Source: Rhodospirillaceae bacterium (lineage in GTDB: Bacteria; Pseudomonadota; Alphaproteobacteria; MPNO01; UBA2964). From it: a stretch of 64,000 nucleotides of DNA. Each line of letters opens with the position of its first letter. Positions within the stretch are counted from its first letter, which is position 1. The DNA lies in contig PAPV01000009.1 in NCBI GenBank assembly GCA_002709075.1, positions 43,301-107,300 of the forward strand, written 5' to 3'. Shown here one piece after another: positions 40,767 to 51,351 of this stretch. A model generated the notes under the pieces. The model saw only the letters and a list, made by a program, of their open reading frames with translations, made no database searches and had not been told where the DNA came from. Made by a program: the position numbers and the translations under genes.

Positions 40767-42422
40767 TTAAATCCGTACTAAGTGAATTTGTATAATTGGA
40801 CGCACGCCCCGTTCTTCCTTAAGCACCCGGCGTATAGTTCTACCAGCGGTTTTCTCCACTATTTTGTTGTTTTGACGAGAGCCCTGACGGAGATTATTTA
40901 CATCATACATTACTTCTTCGATCAAAATAGAGAGTAAATCGTCTTCTTTATCTCTTTTAATTTCCTGCAGCCCAGGTAAAGAAATCAATGGTTCATTAAC
41001 TATGTTTCCATTCCCGTCCATGGAGATAGTGACAACTGCCATCCCACTGAGTGCCATTTGCCGGCGTGTTTTAATAATTGTACTTTCTACTGGTATTAAC
41101 TCCCTTCCAAAAACCGCTTTACGTCCTGTCTTTACTTCTCCAACAATTTCTGCCGGGCCGGGATAAATTCTTAAAACCGAGCCGTTTTCAACCATCAACG
41201 CGTCTGACACATTGTTATTTTTCGCAAATTTTACATGGGTTCGTAAATGACGTGTTTCGCCATGGATAGGCACCAAGAGTTTTGGTTTTAACCAATCGTA
41301 AATACAAGATAATTCATCTTGTGCGGGGTGGCCCGACACATGAACAAAAGACTCCTTCTCAGTTAATATCTCCACACCGCGAGCGGATAACTGATTTTTA
41401 AGACGACCAATAGCGCGCTCGTTGCCGGGAATTTCTTTAGAAGAAAAAATAACAGTATCACCTTTCTCGAGGAAAATATCACTATGGTTATTAGAGGCAA
41501 TCCGGGATAATGCAGCCCGGGACTCGCCCTGACTTCCAGTCGCTACAATCAGCGAGCGCTCTCGGGGACAATAGCTTAATTCTTCCGGCACAAGAAATTC
41601 GGGCACTTCCTTCAAATAACCACAGGAACGTGCGTTCTCTGCCATACTCCAAAGGGATCTTCCAACCAAACCCACGCTTCTCCCAGAATTTTTAGCAGCA
41701 TAAACACAGGTTAATAAACGCGCGATATTTGAAGCAAAACAAGCCACCACAACCCGCTTTGAACAAGCACTTATTATTTTAGTTAAGTTATCTCTTAATT
41801 TTCCTTCAGATTTAGAATGACCTGCAATTTCTGCGTTAGTGGAATCACACATTAAAGCAATTAAAGAGGTATCTCCTAGATCACGAAGTTTTTGTTCATC
41901 GGTTTGAGACCCCACTAAAGGTCTGGGGTCAAGCTTCCAATCTGTCATATGCAATAAAGTTCCAACCGGGGTCTTTAGTGAAACTGCCTGTGTTTCTGGA
42001 ATCGAGTGCGCCACGGAAATATACTTGAATTCAAACGGTCCAGCCTTTCCGCCGCCCCCACATGGAATTTCCCTAATTGGAACACATTCGATTAAGCCCA
42101 CTTCAGATAGTTTTCGACGAAGATGAGCTGCAGCAAACGGTGTAACATAGACAGGACAATTTAAATTCTTCCAGAGATGCGGCACTCCACCAATATGATC
42201 CTCGTGTCCATGGGTAATTATAATACCATGAAGATTTTTAATTTCCTTTTCTATAAAAGAAATATCAGGAGTAATAATATTAATTCCAGGATATCGTTCA
42301 TCACCAAACGTTATTCCACAATCAATCATTACCCAATGATCATTATACCCGTAAAGAGATAGGTTCATTCCAATCTCACCACATCCCCCGAGAGGCACAA
42401 ATACCAATTGTTTCTTTTTCAT
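40767..42422 (-). CDS. rnj: Ribonuclease J
   Basis: A metallo-beta-lactamase/beta-CASP RNase with 5'-exonuclease and endonuclease activity in RNA maturation and decay; Alphaproteobacteria use it alongside RNase E. It is 551 residues. The zinc motif HGHEDHIGG is near residue 72, further ligands are in MTDWKLD and the SGHPAQ/PIHGE beta-CASP motifs, and a C-terminal domain follows. The stop lies before DUF1467 and the start is two bases after the coaX stop, so it is cotranscribed with coaX. Confidence 0.95.
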   Translation of the reverse strand: MKKKQLVFVPLGGCGEIGMNLSLYGYNDHWVMIDCGITFGDERYPGINIITPDISFIEKEIKNLHGIIITHGHEDHIGGVPHLWKNLNCPVYVTPFAAAHLRRKLSEVGLIECVPIREIPCGGGGKAGPFEFKYISVAHSIPETQAVSLKTPVGTLLHMTDWKLDPRPLVGSQTDEQKLRDLGDTSLIALMCDSTNAEIAGHSKSEGKLRDNLTKIISACSKRVVVACFASNIARLLTCVYAAKNSGRSVGLVGRSLWSMAENARSCGYLKEVPEFLVPEELSYCPRERSLIVATGSQGESRAALSRIASNNHSDIFLEKGDTVIFSSKEIPGNERAIGRLKNQLSARGVEILTEKESFVHVSGHPAQDELSCIYDWLKPKLLVPIHGETRHLRTHVKFAKNNNVSDALMVENGSVLRIYPGPAEIVGEVKTGRKAVFGRELIPVESTIIKTRRQMALSGMAVVTISMDGNGNIVNEPLISLPGLQEIKRDKEDDLLSILIEEVMYDVNNLRQGSRQNNKIVEKTAGRTIRRVLKEERGVRPIIQIHLVRI

Positions 42423-42424
42423 TT

Positions 42425-43198
42425 TCAGACCAGGCGATTAAGACTGTTAATATAGGCTAAACCGCGCAAAGTCATATCAGTATCAATCTCTTCAATTACC
42501 GCGGTAGCCCGAGAAAAAATTGGAGCTAATCCGCCGGTTGCAACAACTTTCATCTTATAACCGTATTCTATGGTAATCCGTTTCACCAGACCCTCTATTA
42601 AACTAACATAGCCCCAATAAACACCTGACTGCATAGCGGCAACTGTATTACTACCTATTACAGAATCTGGTCTTTCTATTGCGATGCGAGGTAATCGCGC
42701 TGCAGCTTCATCTAAAGCAGCTAAGGATAAATTTATACCTGGTGCAATCACTCCACCACAATAAGCACCATTTTGATCAATTACGTCAAATGTTGTGGCT
42801 GTGCCAAAATCAATAATTATAAGTGGCCCAGTATAAAGTTTGTGGCCAGCGACCGCATTTGCTAATCGATCTGCACCGATCTGAGAGGGGTCGTCTAACT
42901 TTATTTTTATTCCAATTTCAACTTGTGGATGTCCAACAACCAATGGTTTAGAATCAAAGTACTTTTTGCTCAAGCCACTGAGTCCAAATAAAGCCTCAGG
43001 AACAACAGTAGCAATAATTGTCTCATTTATGGAACTAATATCAACATTATTTGCTGACAAAAGCTGCAATAACCAGACTCCATGCTCATCGGCCGTACGA
43101 TTGGGGTCAGTGGCTGCTCGCCACTCTCCAATCAATTGGTTGTCCTCAAAAACTGCAAATACAGTGTTTGTATTACCGGAGTCAATTGCTAGTAACAT
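42425..43198 (-). CDS. coaX: Type III pantothenate kinase
   Basis: Phosphorylates pantothenate, the first step of CoA synthesis; CoaX-type enzymes are not feedback-inhibited by CoA. From the ATG at 43198 it is 257 residues. The ASKHA-fold motifs are visible: DSGNTNTVF at residue 5, GADRLANAVAG near 110 and IDFGTATTFDVI near 125. The frame extends 18 codons upstream into birA but the internal ATG gives the normal N-terminus and a 17-base overlap with birA. Confidence 0.95.
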   Translation of the reverse strand: MLLAIDSGNTNTVFAVFEDNQLIGEWRAATDPNRTADEHGVWLLQLLSANNVDISSINETIIATVVPEALFGLSGLSKKYFDSKPLVVGHPQVEIGIKIKLDDPSQIGADRLANAVAGHKLYTGPLIIIDFGTATTFDVIDQNGAYCGGVIAPGINLSLAALDEAAARLPRIAIERPDSVIGSNTVAAMQSGVYWGYVSLIEGLVKRITIEYGYKMKVVATGGLAPIFSRATAVIEEIDTDMTLRGLAYINSLNRLV

Positions 43199-43982
43199 GC
43201 CGTTTTTCCAAAAACATATCACCTGCGAAAATAAAACGTGTAAACCCGTCACATGTTTTTAAAAGCAATCTGCCATCTTCGCCTACATCAATAAACGTGC
43301 CATGGATCTGATCATCGTTAGGAAAGCGTATACTAATAGGTTTGCCAATTCCTATAGCTGCTGTGCGCCACGCAGCTATTACAGGTTTCAATCCATTCTT
43401 TTTCCAGCGTTTTAACCAAACAGAAAAATTATTTGCTATAAATATAGCAAGATCCATAATTGAAACAGTACAACCAAACTCAGCCAAGCATGTGGCATTT
43501 AATCCAGCGAACTTAGGAGCTTTGACCACATTAAGGCCTATTCCAACCACTGCCGCATGTTCTATTTCAGGAATTTCAATTAAGATTCCCCCTAACTTTT
43601 TATTGTTCAGAAAAATATCATTTGGCCATTTGACTTGCAGACGTCTGTTTAGTGGCAAAAGGGGATTTATCGAGTCCAATATAGATACTGCTGTTACAAA
43701 GCTTAAATCGCTAAGACTCGTATCATTGAGTCCACCCACCGTAGCTGTCATTGCCAAATTTCCCTGCATCGATATCCAATGACGGCCCATTTTTCCATGA
43801 CCCTTTGTCTGTTTAGTGGCTAATATGATTTCCTCTGTGCCTACTCCTGCTGACAATCGTCGCAGTGCTTCTGTATTAGTACTATCAATCTCTTCAAGTA
43901 CACGAAGCCGCCAATTTCTATCTAGAATTGGCAATTGGTAAAGTTCATCCAACGAAAAGAACTCTGGCAGCCGATTCTGCAT
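43182..43982 (-). CDS. birA: Biotin--[acetyl-CoA-carboxylase] ligase (catalytic-type, no DNA-binding domain)
   Basis: Attaches biotin to the carboxyl-carrier protein. It is up to 266 residues and has only the ligase and C-terminal SH3-like parts, so it should not act as a biotin-operon repressor. The biotinyl-AMP loop reads KGHGKMGR (relatives have GRGRxGR), followed by KWPNDIFLN and GGILIE. The ATG at 43982 overlaps nuoN by 38 bases; a TTG at 43952 overlapping the nuoN stop by eight bases (256 residues) is an equally plausible start. Confidence 0.93.
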   Translation of the reverse strand: MQNRLPEFFSLDELYQLPILDRNWRLRVLEEIDSTNTEALRRLSAGVGTEEIILATKQTKGHGKMGRHWISMQGNLAMTATVGGLNDTSLSDLSFVTAVSILDSINPLLPLNRRLQVKWPNDIFLNNKKLGGILIEIPEIEHAAVVGIGLNVVKAPKFAGLNATCLAEFGCTVSIMDLAIFIANNFSVWLKRWKKNGLKPVIAAWRTAAIGIGKPISIRFPNDDQIHGTFIDVGEDGRLLLKTCDGFTRFIFAGDMFLEKRHVTSN

Positions 43983-45387
43983 TCTCGACTATTAACCCTG
44001 GTCTTAAAAAGAAAAACAGAACAAAACATGTTGCAACAGTTAGTATCAAACGTATTTCCCCTGTGATTGCTCGATCAAATCGTTCGGCAGATTCATCAAA
44101 AAACATAATCTTAATTATACGCAAATAATAGAATGCACTAACGACGCTCGAAAGAACACCCAAAATTGCTAGTACGACAAGTCCGGCGTCAACAGCTGCA
44201 ATGAAAATATAGAATTTACCAAAAAATCCAGCCAAAGGCGGTATACCAGCCATTGAGAACATCAATGCCGCAAAGGCAAACGCCAATACTGGTTGGTTGC
44301 GCGACAACCCTGCAAGATCAAAGATATTTTCAACCATACCACTGCTTCGTCTCATAGCCAAAACACAACAGAAGGTGCCAACATTCATGGCCAAATATAT
44401 TGCCATATAAATCAGCACACCTCTCACACCCGCTTCACTGCCTGCTGCAAGTCCAACCAAAGCATAACCAACGTGACCTATAGAGCTGTAAGCAAGAAGC
44501 CTCTTTATATTCGTTTGCCAGAGTGCTGCTACTGCACCAAAAACCATCGAAGCTACTGAAATTAATATAATAACCTGCTGCCACTCAGACAACAATACAC
44601 CAAATGGTCCAATCAACAGTCTTACAAAAAGGGCCATAGCGGCGATCTTGGGTGCAACTGCAAAAAACGCGGTCACCGGGGTCGGGGCTCCCTCATAAAC
44701 GTCGGGAGTCCACATATGAAAAGGAACAGCTGAAACCTTAAAAGCAAGCCCCGTAATCAAAAAAACCAACCCGACGATTAAACCTACAGCCGGCTCTCCA
44801 GTTCCACCCCTCAAGGTTACTGCCAAACCATCGAATGATGTTGTACCTGCAAATCCGTATATCATCGATGCACCATACAGAAGCATCCCAGAAGACAGAG
44901 CTCCGAGAACAAAGTATTTTAAACCCGCTTCAGATGAGCGTAATGAGTCTCGCCGAAATGCCGCTACCACATATAGCGCCAAACTTTGTAACTCTAAACC
45001 AATATATAAAGATATTAAATCGTTCGCCGACACCATCATAAACATACCAAGTGTCGAGAAAAGAATAAGAATAGGATATTCGAATTTCTCTATCTTCTCG
45101 GTTTTATTATATGAAATTGACATAACTACAGCTAGACTTGACCCTAACACCACAAGCCATTTCATAAACCGTGCATAGTCATCTGCGATGAATTGACCAT
45201 TAAAGGTCAAATTCCGGCCATCACCAAAAGACAGAAACACTCCAGCTATAACAATACTTAAAACAGAGAGCCAACTTACGGATCTAACCGAACTATCACC
45301 GCGAAATACGCCATATACAAGCAATAACATTCCAGAGCAAGCCAAAAAGATTTCGGCAATAGCAGGTGTCAAATTTGGAATAACCAT
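43945..45387 (-). CDS. nuoN: NADH-quinone oxidoreductase subunit N
   Basis: An antiporter-like membrane subunit of complex I, 480 residues with about 14 membrane segments. The proton-pathway Lys/Glu residues sit in conserved helices, e.g. [11 protein letters not shown] (Glu in helix 5) and [20 protein letters not shown] (helix 7-8 region). It is the last gene of the nuo operon; it is followed by birA with a short overlap, the usual alphaproteobacterial arrangement. Confidence 0.97.
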   Translation of the reverse strand: MVIPNLTPAIAEIFLACSGMLLLVYGVFRGDSSVRSVSWLSVLSIVIAGVFLSFGDGRNLTFNGQFIADDYARFMKWLVVLGSSLAVVMSISYNKTEKIEKFEYPILILFSTLGMFMMVSANDLISLYIGLELQSLALYVVAAFRRDSLRSSEAGLKYFVLGALSSGMLLYGASMIYGFAGTTSFDGLAVTLRGGTGEPAVGLIVGLVFLITGLAFKVSAVPFHMWTPDVYEGAPTPVTAFFAVAPKIAAMALFVRLLIGPFGVLLSEWQQVIILISVASMVFGAVAALWQTNIKRLLAYSSIGHVGYALVGLAAGSEAGVRGVLIYMAIYLAMNVGTFCCVLAMRRSSGMVENIFDLAGLSRNQPVLAFAFAALMFSMAGIPPLAGFFGKFYIFIAAVDAGLVVLAILGVLSSVVSAFYYLRIIKIMFFDESAERFDRAITGEIRLILTVATCFVLFFFLRPGLIVENAESAARVLFVG

Positions 45388-45402
45388 CGGCAGGGCCCGA
45401 AC

Positions 45403-46923
45403 TTAATTCTTACTAGCCATGGTCGGATTATCTGCTATAGCGGAAAGCGCAACATTATGTCGCTCCAATAAATTATTTACAGATGCATCCATAATTTCAA
45501 GAAACGGTGCTGGATATATACCCATCCAAATAGTCAGGATGACCAACGGCACAAAAACAGTAATTTCCCTCGCATTTATATCTTTAATCGTTTTAAGATC
45601 ATCCCTTGTGAGTTTACCAAAGATTACTCTACGATATAGCCATAGCATGTAGGCAGCACCAAGAACTACACCAACCGCAGCCAAAAAAGCAACCGTCGTA
45701 TTTATATTAAACAGTCCAACTAAAACAAGAAATTCACCAATAAATCCACCAGTGCCAGGTAGTCCGACACTTGCAAGCATAAACAACATGAATGTTACTG
45801 AATATAGGGGCATCCTCTCAACCAGGCCGCCGTATCGATCTATTAGTTTTGTGTGCATTCGATCATACACAACCCCAACGCAGAGAAATAGCGCCGCGGA
45901 AACAACTCCATGACTCAGCATCTGGTATATCGCACCTTGCACGCCTTGGGTGTTTAAAGCGAATATACCAAGGGTAACAAAACCCATATGTGCAACTGAA
46001 GAATATGCTATTAATTTTTTCATATCCGATTGTACTAAAGCAACCAACGAAGTGTAAATGACAGCTATAATACTTAGTGAAAAAACTAAAGGAGTAAAAA
46101 AATCGCTGGCCAGTGGCATCATAGGGACTGAAAATCTAAGAAACCCGTAACCGCCCATTTTTAACAACACTCCAGCCAGAATAACTGAACCGGCCGTGGG
46201 AGCCTCCACATGAGCATCTGGAAGCCAAGTATGGACAGGCCACATTGGAATTTTAACTGCAAAACTAGCGAAAAATGCTAGCCACAGCCAAAGCTGAATC
46301 TCTTTGGACAAGGATAGGTTCATAATTACTGGGATATCGGTTGTGTCTAACATTAAATAAATTGCAATAATTGCAAGTAGCATTAGAACTGATCCGGTGA
46401 GTGTATAGAGAAAAAACTTGAAAGCTGCATACACACGACGTTCGCCTCCCCAGACGCCAATGATTAAAAACATTGGAATGAGTACACCCTCAAAAAAGAT
46501 ATAAAATAAAACCATATCCAGGGCACAAAACATGCCAACCATCAGCGTTTCCAAAACTAAAAACGCAACCATATAATCCTTAATTCTAACCTGAATGGAG
46601 TCCCAGCTAGCCAAAATGCAGATAGGGGTAAGAAATGTCGATAGTAGAACGAAAAGAACCGAAATTCCATCAACTCCCATATGATAATTAATTCCAAAGG
46701 TCTCCAACCATGGTACTTTTTCTACAAATTGAAATTTGGCAGTACCTCTTTCAAAACCAAACCAAAGGAATAGCGACAAACAAAATGTAAACAAAGATGT
46801 CCACAGTGCTGCTGTACGAGAGTTTCGTATTCCAGCATTATCCTCTTTTTGTATCGCAATAAATAGTGCACCAACAAGGGGAAGAAATGTAATTATACTG
46901 AGAAAAGGGAGACCCTCTAACAT
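45403..46923 (-). CDS. nuoM: NADH-quinone oxidoreductase subunit M
   Basis: The second antiporter-like proton-pumping subunit, 506 residues with about 14 membrane segments. Family marks are [40 protein letters not shown] (helix 5 Glu) and [20 protein letters not shown]. It starts a few bases after the nuoL stop and precedes nuoN by 15 bases. Confidence 0.98.
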   Translation of the reverse strand: MLEGLPFLSIITFLPLVGALFIAIQKEDNAGIRNSRTAALWTSLFTFCLSLFLWFGFERGTAKFQFVEKVPWLETFGINYHMGVDGISVLFVLLSTFLTPICILASWDSIQVRIKDYMVAFLVLETLMVGMFCALDMVLFYIFFEGVLIPMFLIIGVWGGERRVYAAFKFFLYTLTGSVLMLLAIIAIYLMLDTTDIPVIMNLSLSKEIQLWLWLAFFASFAVKIPMWPVHTWLPDAHVEAPTAGSVILAGVLLKMGGYGFLRFSVPMMPLASDFFTPLVFSLSIIAVIYTSLVALVQSDMKKLIAYSSVAHMGFVTLGIFALNTQGVQGAIYQMLSHGVVSAALFLCVGVVYDRMHTKLIDRYGGLVERMPLYSVTFMLFMLASVGLPGTGGFIGEFLVLVGLFNINTTVAFLAAVGVVLGAAYMLWLYRRVIFGKLTRDDLKTIKDINAREITVFVPLVILTIWMGIYPAPFLEIMDASVNNLLERHNVALSAIADNPTMASKN

Positions 46924-46926
46924 CGG

Positions 46927-48861
46927 TTATTTACCTAAGCCTGACAGATAAAACGAAACCAATACAGCAACCCCAATTAGCATCGCGAAAGCATAATGAT
47001 AAACATATCCTGTCTGTATGGAACTAGCTTTTCGTGCCAGGTAACGTAACGCACTTGCAATTCCATCGGGCCCAAGCCCGTCAATAAGCGTGCCGTCCCC
47101 GTCTTTCCATAGAGAATGACCCAGATACTTTGCAGGTTTAACAAAACAACGATCGTAAAGTTGATCGAAATACCATTTGTTCAGTAAAAATTTATATGTA
47201 AACTTCAATCTTTTGGCTATTAACCCGGGATAATACGGCCTAAACATATACAACCAATATGCAAGACCAATCCCCGAAATACCCATAAATATGGGTCCTA
47301 TTTTAACCCAAATTGGAACATCTTTTGCATCCCGAAGCGCAGTATGACCCTCAGCAACAAACAAAGCATCACCCCAAAACTCGTTCATCCTATCACCAAC
47401 AAAAAAATCGTAACCCGCCCAACCACCAAATACTGCTCCAAACGCCAACAGCATAAGTGGAACTGTCATTATCTTTGGAGACTCATGAATGTGGGCTAAC
47501 GTTTTCTCATCTGCACGACTGGACCCATGAAACGTCATCAACAACAATCGCCAACTATAAAATGCGGTTATAAACGCTGCTACCATACCAAGCATAAATG
47601 CATAATCTCCCACAATGCTTTTGGAAGCGAAAGCAGCCTCGATTACTATATCTTTAGAATAAAAACCAGAAAAGAAAGGCACACCGGAAAGTGCTAATGA
47701 GCCTATCCACATCATCAAGTAAGTGAATTTAATATCTCGCCAAATACCACCCATTTTACGCATGTCCTGTTCATCTGACATGGCATGGATAACTGAGCCT
47801 GCCCCAAGAAATAACAACGCTTTAAAAAAAGCATGTGTAAACAAGTGAAATATGCCTGCTGCGTATGCAGACACCCCACATGCGAAAAACATGTAACCAA
47901 GTTGTGAACAAGTTGAATAGGCTATGACTCTCTTAATATCATTCTGGCAAAGACCAACAGTAGCCGCAAAAAATGCCGTCGATGCACCAACTATTGTAAC
48001 GACTGCTAACGCAGTCTCAGAGTACTCAAAAATTGGCGACAAACGAGCAATCATGAAAACTCCCGCAGTCACCATGGTTGCCGCATGAATTAGAGCAGAA
48101 ACGGGTGTTGGCCCTTCCATTGCGTCTGGAAGCCACGTGTGTAACCCAAGCTGGGCAGATTTACCCATTGCGCCTACAAATAGCAACAGACAGACGACGG
48201 TAAGTGCATGGTAATCACCTCCAAGGAATTCCATGGTCACCCCAGCCTTATCCGGAGTTCCTGAAAAAACCGTATCGAATGAGACTGACCCATACAGCAA
48301 AAACACTCCCATTATTCCCAGAGCAAAACCAAAGTCCCCTACTCTGTTTACTAAAAATGCTTTGATCGCTGCTGCATTAGCACTTGGTTTTTGGTACCAA
48401 AAACCAATTAAAAGATAAGATGCCAAACCTACACCTTCCCAACCAAAAAACAGCTGTAGAAAATTATCCGATGTAACTAGCATCAACATAAAGAAGGTAA
48501 ATAAGCTGAGATATGAGAAAAATCTTGGATTATGCGGATCATGATTCATGTATCCGATAGAATAAAAGTGTACCAATGTTGACACTCCGATGACTACAAT
48601 CAACATCACCGCTGTCAGGGTATCAAAACGAAGCGCCCATTCCACATGAAAATCGCCTGAAACAATCCAATCAAATATTTTTACGGTTTGAGCATTGCCG
48701 TTTAATGCAACATCATGGAAAATAATAATGGACATAACAAAGGAGAGCGTCATTGCGCTGCATGTAATTGTTTGGGATCCTTTGTCTTTCAGAACGCTAC
48801 CAAAAGCCCCAACTATTGCGGCGCCAATAAAAGGCAAAAAAATACATAAATAAAATAGCAC
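46927..48861 (-). CDS. nuoL: NADH-quinone oxidoreductase subunit L
   Basis: The distal antiporter-like subunit carrying the long lateral helix that runs along the membrane arm. It is 644 residues with about 16 membrane segments and a C-terminal amphipathic stretch. Conserved segments are FFGWEGVGLASYLLIGFWY and HTWLPDAMEGPTPVSALIHA. The start appears to be a GTG at 48861, five bases after the nuoK stop. Confidence 0.98.
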   Translation of the reverse strand: MLFYLCIFLPFIGAAIVGAFGSVLKDKGSQTITCSAMTLSFVMSIIIFHDVALNGNAQTVKIFDWIVSGDFHVEWALRFDTLTAVMLIVVIGVSTLVHFYSIGYMNHDPHNPRFFSYLSLFTFFMLMLVTSDNFLQLFFGWEGVGLASYLLIGFWYQKPSANAAAIKAFLVNRVGDFGFALGIMGVFLLYGSVSFDTVFSGTPDKAGVTMEFLGGDYHALTVVCLLLFVGAMGKSAQLGLHTWLPDAMEGPTPVSALIHAATMVTAGVFMIARLSPIFEYSETALAVVTIVGASTAFFAATVGLCQNDIKRVIAYSTCSQLGYMFFACGVSAYAAGIFHLFTHAFFKALLFLGAGSVIHAMSDEQDMRKMGGIWRDIKFTYLMMWIGSLALSGVPFFSGFYSKDIVIEAAFASKSIVGDYAFMLGMVAAFITAFYSWRLLLMTFHGSSRADEKTLAHIHESPKIMTVPLMLLAFGAVFGGWAGYDFFVGDRMNEFWGDALFVAEGHTALRDAKDVPIWVKIGPIFMGISGIGLAYWLYMFRPYYPGLIAKRLKFTYKFLLNKWYFDQLYDRCFVKPAKYLGHSLWKDGDGTLIDGLGPDGIASALRYLARKASSIQTGYVYHYAFAMLIGVAVLVSFYLSGLGK

Positions 48862-48866
48862 AACAA

Positions 48867-49178
48867 TCAGCCCTTCATGAGGTTGATTTTTTCAACAGCT
48901 ATTGTACCACGGTTCCTAAAATAAACGACAATAATAGCCAACCCTATTGCGGCTTCCGCTGCAGCGACGGTTAGAACAAGCATAGCGAATATTTGCCCAG
49001 TTAAATCTTCCAGGAATACTGAAAAAGAGACCAAATTGATATTTACTGCAAGCAGTATAAGTTCAACTGACATTAAAATAATAATTACATTTTTACGGTT
49101 TAAAAAAATGCCAAAAATACCCAGTGTAAATAGAATCGCAGCGACCGTTAAGTAATGAGCTAAGCCTATGTCAAACAC
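48867..49178 (-). CDS. nuoK: NADH-quinone oxidoreductase subunit K
   Basis: A small membrane subunit of 103 residues with three membrane helices (about 3-22, 28-50, 60-84). The conserved Glu residues of the second and third helices are visible ([10 protein letters not shown] and [10 protein letters not shown]). The start is a GTG at 49178, two bases after the nuoJ stop. Confidence 0.97.
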   Translation of the reverse strand: MFDIGLAHYLTVAAILFTLGIFGIFLNRKNVIIILMSVELILLAVNINLVSFSVFLEDLTGQIFAMLVLTVAAAEAAIGLAIIVVYFRNRGTIAVEKINLMKG

Positions 49179-49180
49179 AA

Positions 49181-49792
49181 TTAGACCCCACTTCCTGTCT
49201 GCACGTTATGTAACTTAACAGAATCCTCTGGTCTACGGGCTATTTGCTTTGCAATTTTCTGTTTTTTGACCCCTCTGCGTGTCCTCAGAGTCAAAACAAT
49301 TGCGCCCACCATAGCAACCAAAAGTGTAAGTCCCGCCCCCTGAAAAAGATAAATATATTCTGTATAAAGAACATTTCCGATTGCATGGGTGTTAGTCATC
49401 TTCTCTAAAGAAGGAGTTGGAGAGGAACGGATCTGTTGAATTTTGCTGGAGAGGGACCAGCTACCGCCAACCAGAATTAGCTCGACCGCCAATATTATCC
49501 CAATTAGACCGCCAACCGGTAAATATTGTAAAAAGCCCTCTCTCATTTGTGCAAATCCGATATCAAGCATCATCACAACGAATAGAAATAACACTGCAAC
49601 CGCCCCAACATAAACTACAATAAGTATCATAGCGATGAACTCAGCACCAATGAGAATAAAAAGCCCCGCGGCATTGAAAAAAGTTAGTATCAGGAATAAC
49701 ACAGAGTGTACCGGGTTGCGGGCAGATATCACCATAATGGCAGAACCCACTGCTACGGCGGAAAAACAATAAAATGCAATAGCTGCAATCAT
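49181..49792 (-). CDS. nuoJ: NADH-quinone oxidoreductase subunit J
   Basis: A membrane subunit of 203 residues with five membrane helices; the third carries the conserved [17 protein letters not shown] segment whose pi-bulge rotates during turnover. A hydrophilic C-terminal tail follows. It precedes nuoK by two bases and follows nuoI by 46 bases. Confidence 0.97.
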   Translation of the reverse strand: MIAAIAFYCFSAVAVGSAIMVISARNPVHSVLFLILTFFNAAGLFILIGAEFIAMILIVVYVGAVAVLFLFVVMMLDIGFAQMREGFLQYLPVGGLIGIILAVELILVGGSWSLSSKIQQIRSSPTPSLEKMTNTHAIGNVLYTEYIYLFQGAGLTLLVAMVGAIVLTLRTRRGVKKQKIAKQIARRPEDSVKLHNVQTGSGV

Positions 49793-49838
49793 ACTTTGTT
49801 TCTAATATGATTTATCGATTTAAACAAAATTATTTTCA

Positions 49839-50327
49839 CTATCTATACGGAGCATCAGCTTGAATCCGGGCTGCTAATTCTGTCTCCCACATATCACCGT
49901 TTTCAAGAAGTTTCTCTTTATTATACATGAGCTCCTCTCGAGTCTCACGAGCAAACTCGTAATTTGGGCCCTCAACAATGGCGTCAACCGGACAAGCTTC
50001 TTCGCAAAAGCCACAATAAATGCATTTAACCATGTCTATATCATAGCGCGTTGTTCGTCGGCTTCCATCAGCCCTAGGTTCAGCCTCGATTGTAATTGCT
50101 TGTGGAGGACAGACCGCTTCACAAAGTTTACAGGCAATACACCGTTCCTCACCGTTAGGATAACGTCGCAAAGCGTGTTCTCCGCGAAAGCGTGGACTAA
50201 GAGGACCTTTCTCATATGGATAATTCAAGGTAACTTTCGGCTTGAACATATACCGGAGTGTCATTAAGAGACCCGACATTAACTCCAAAAGCAGTATCGC
50301 TCTGGTTGAACGCCGCAGGAAATTCAT
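49839..50327 (-). CDS. nuoI: NADH-quinone oxidoreductase subunit I
   Basis: Carries the two [4Fe-4S] clusters N6a and N6b that pass electrons towards NuoB. It is 162 residues from the ATG at 50327, which has GGAGG six bases upstream. The open frame extends into nuoH but is not the likely start. Both ferredoxin motifs are intact: [12 protein letters not shown] and [12 protein letters not shown]. An N-terminal amphipathic helix attaches it to the membrane. Confidence 0.98.
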   Translation of the reverse strand: MNFLRRSTRAILLLELMSGLLMTLRYMFKPKVTLNYPYEKGPLSPRFRGEHALRRYPNGEERCIACKLCEAVCPPQAITIEAEPRADGSRRTTRYDIDMVKCIYCGFCEEACPVDAIVEGPNYEFARETREELMYNKEKLLENGDMWETELAARIQADAPYR

Positions 50328-50340
50328 TTTTTGCCTCCAA

Positions 50341-51351
50341 TCATGATGGTAACCAACCTCCCCAAAGAAGAATGCCGGCTGTACCAACAACCCAAAACAT
50401 TGAAAATGGAAGAAAAACCTTCCAACCTAGCCTCATAAGCTGGTCATAACGGTATCTAGGGAAGGTTGCTCGAACCCACAAAAAAACAAACAGCAAAAGG
50501 GCAACTTTTAAACAGAACCAAATTGGACCGGGTAACCAATTGAACGGAGCCATGTCTATAGGCGGCAGCCACCCACCTAAAAAGAGTACTACCGTCATCC
50601 CACTCATTAATATCATATTTGCGTATTCACCAAGAAAAAAAAGCGCAAAAGTCATCGCTGAATATTCTACATTGTACCCAGAAACCAGTTCAGCTTCAGC
50701 TTCAGGCAGGTCAAAAGGTGCCCGGTTAGTCTCTGCTAGAGCGGATATAAAAAAAATAACAAACATCGGTAACAATGGAATACAGAACCAAATATTGCGC
50801 TGCGCTTCAACTACTTCGGATAAATTTAGAGAACCAACACATAACAAGACAGTAATAATTACGAAACCTATGGAAACTTCATAAGAAACCATTTGAGCGG
50901 CAGACCTCAGAGCTCCTAAAAATGGATAGATTGAATTAGAAGCCCAGCCTGCCATTATGATTCCATAGACACCCAAAGACGAAATCGCAAAAAGGTACAG
51001 AATACCGACGTTGATATCAGCCAACACCATTCCCTCACCAAATGGAATTACTGCCCATGCAACTAGTGCTAAGATAAAAGTGATCATCGGCGCCGCAAGA
51101 AAAACAATAGGATTTGCACCCGCCGGAATAATGGTTTCTTTACATAAAAGTTTGAGCCCATCAGCGAGTGGTTGAAGAAGACCAAACGGACCTACCACAT
51201 TAGGACCTTTGCGTAATTGCATTGCTGCGATGACTTTTCTTTCAGCCAGTGTCAAATATGCCACAGCCGCCATTAGCGGGATAATAATCGCAATTATTTT
51301 TCCAATAATTATAAGTGTCGGAAACAAATATGTTCCCCATATTTCAGCCAT
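50341..51351 (-). CDS. nuoH: NADH-quinone oxidoreductase subunit H
   Basis: The membrane subunit forming the quinone-binding chamber with NuoB and NuoD. It is 336 residues from the ATG at 51351, with eight membrane helices. Conserved loops [40 protein letters not shown] and YANM are all visible. An upstream in-frame ATG lies inside nuoG; with 51351 the two genes overlap by eight bases. Confidence 0.97.
   Translation of the reverse strand: MAEIWGTYLFPTLIIIGKIIAIIIPLMAAVAYLTLAERKVIAAMQLRKGPNVVGPFGLLQPLADGLKLLCKETIIPAGANPIVFLAAPMITFILALVAWAVIPFGEGMVLADINVGILYLFAISSLGVYGIIMAGWASNSIYPFLGALRSAAQMVSYEVSIGFVIITVLLCVGSLNLSEVVEAQRNIWFCIPLLPMFVIFFISALAETNRAPFDLPEAEAELVSGYNVEYSAMTFALFFLGEYANMILMSGMTVVLFLGGWLPPIDMAPFNWLPGPIWFCLKVALLLFVFLWVRATFPRYRYDQLMRLGWKVFLPFSMFWVVGTAGILLWGGWLPS

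Noticed and set aside
43945..43982. 38-base nuoN/birA overlap as a sign of a frameshift
   Set aside because: Both proteins are complete and a TTG start at 43952 shrinks the overlap to eight bases; ordinary gene coupling.
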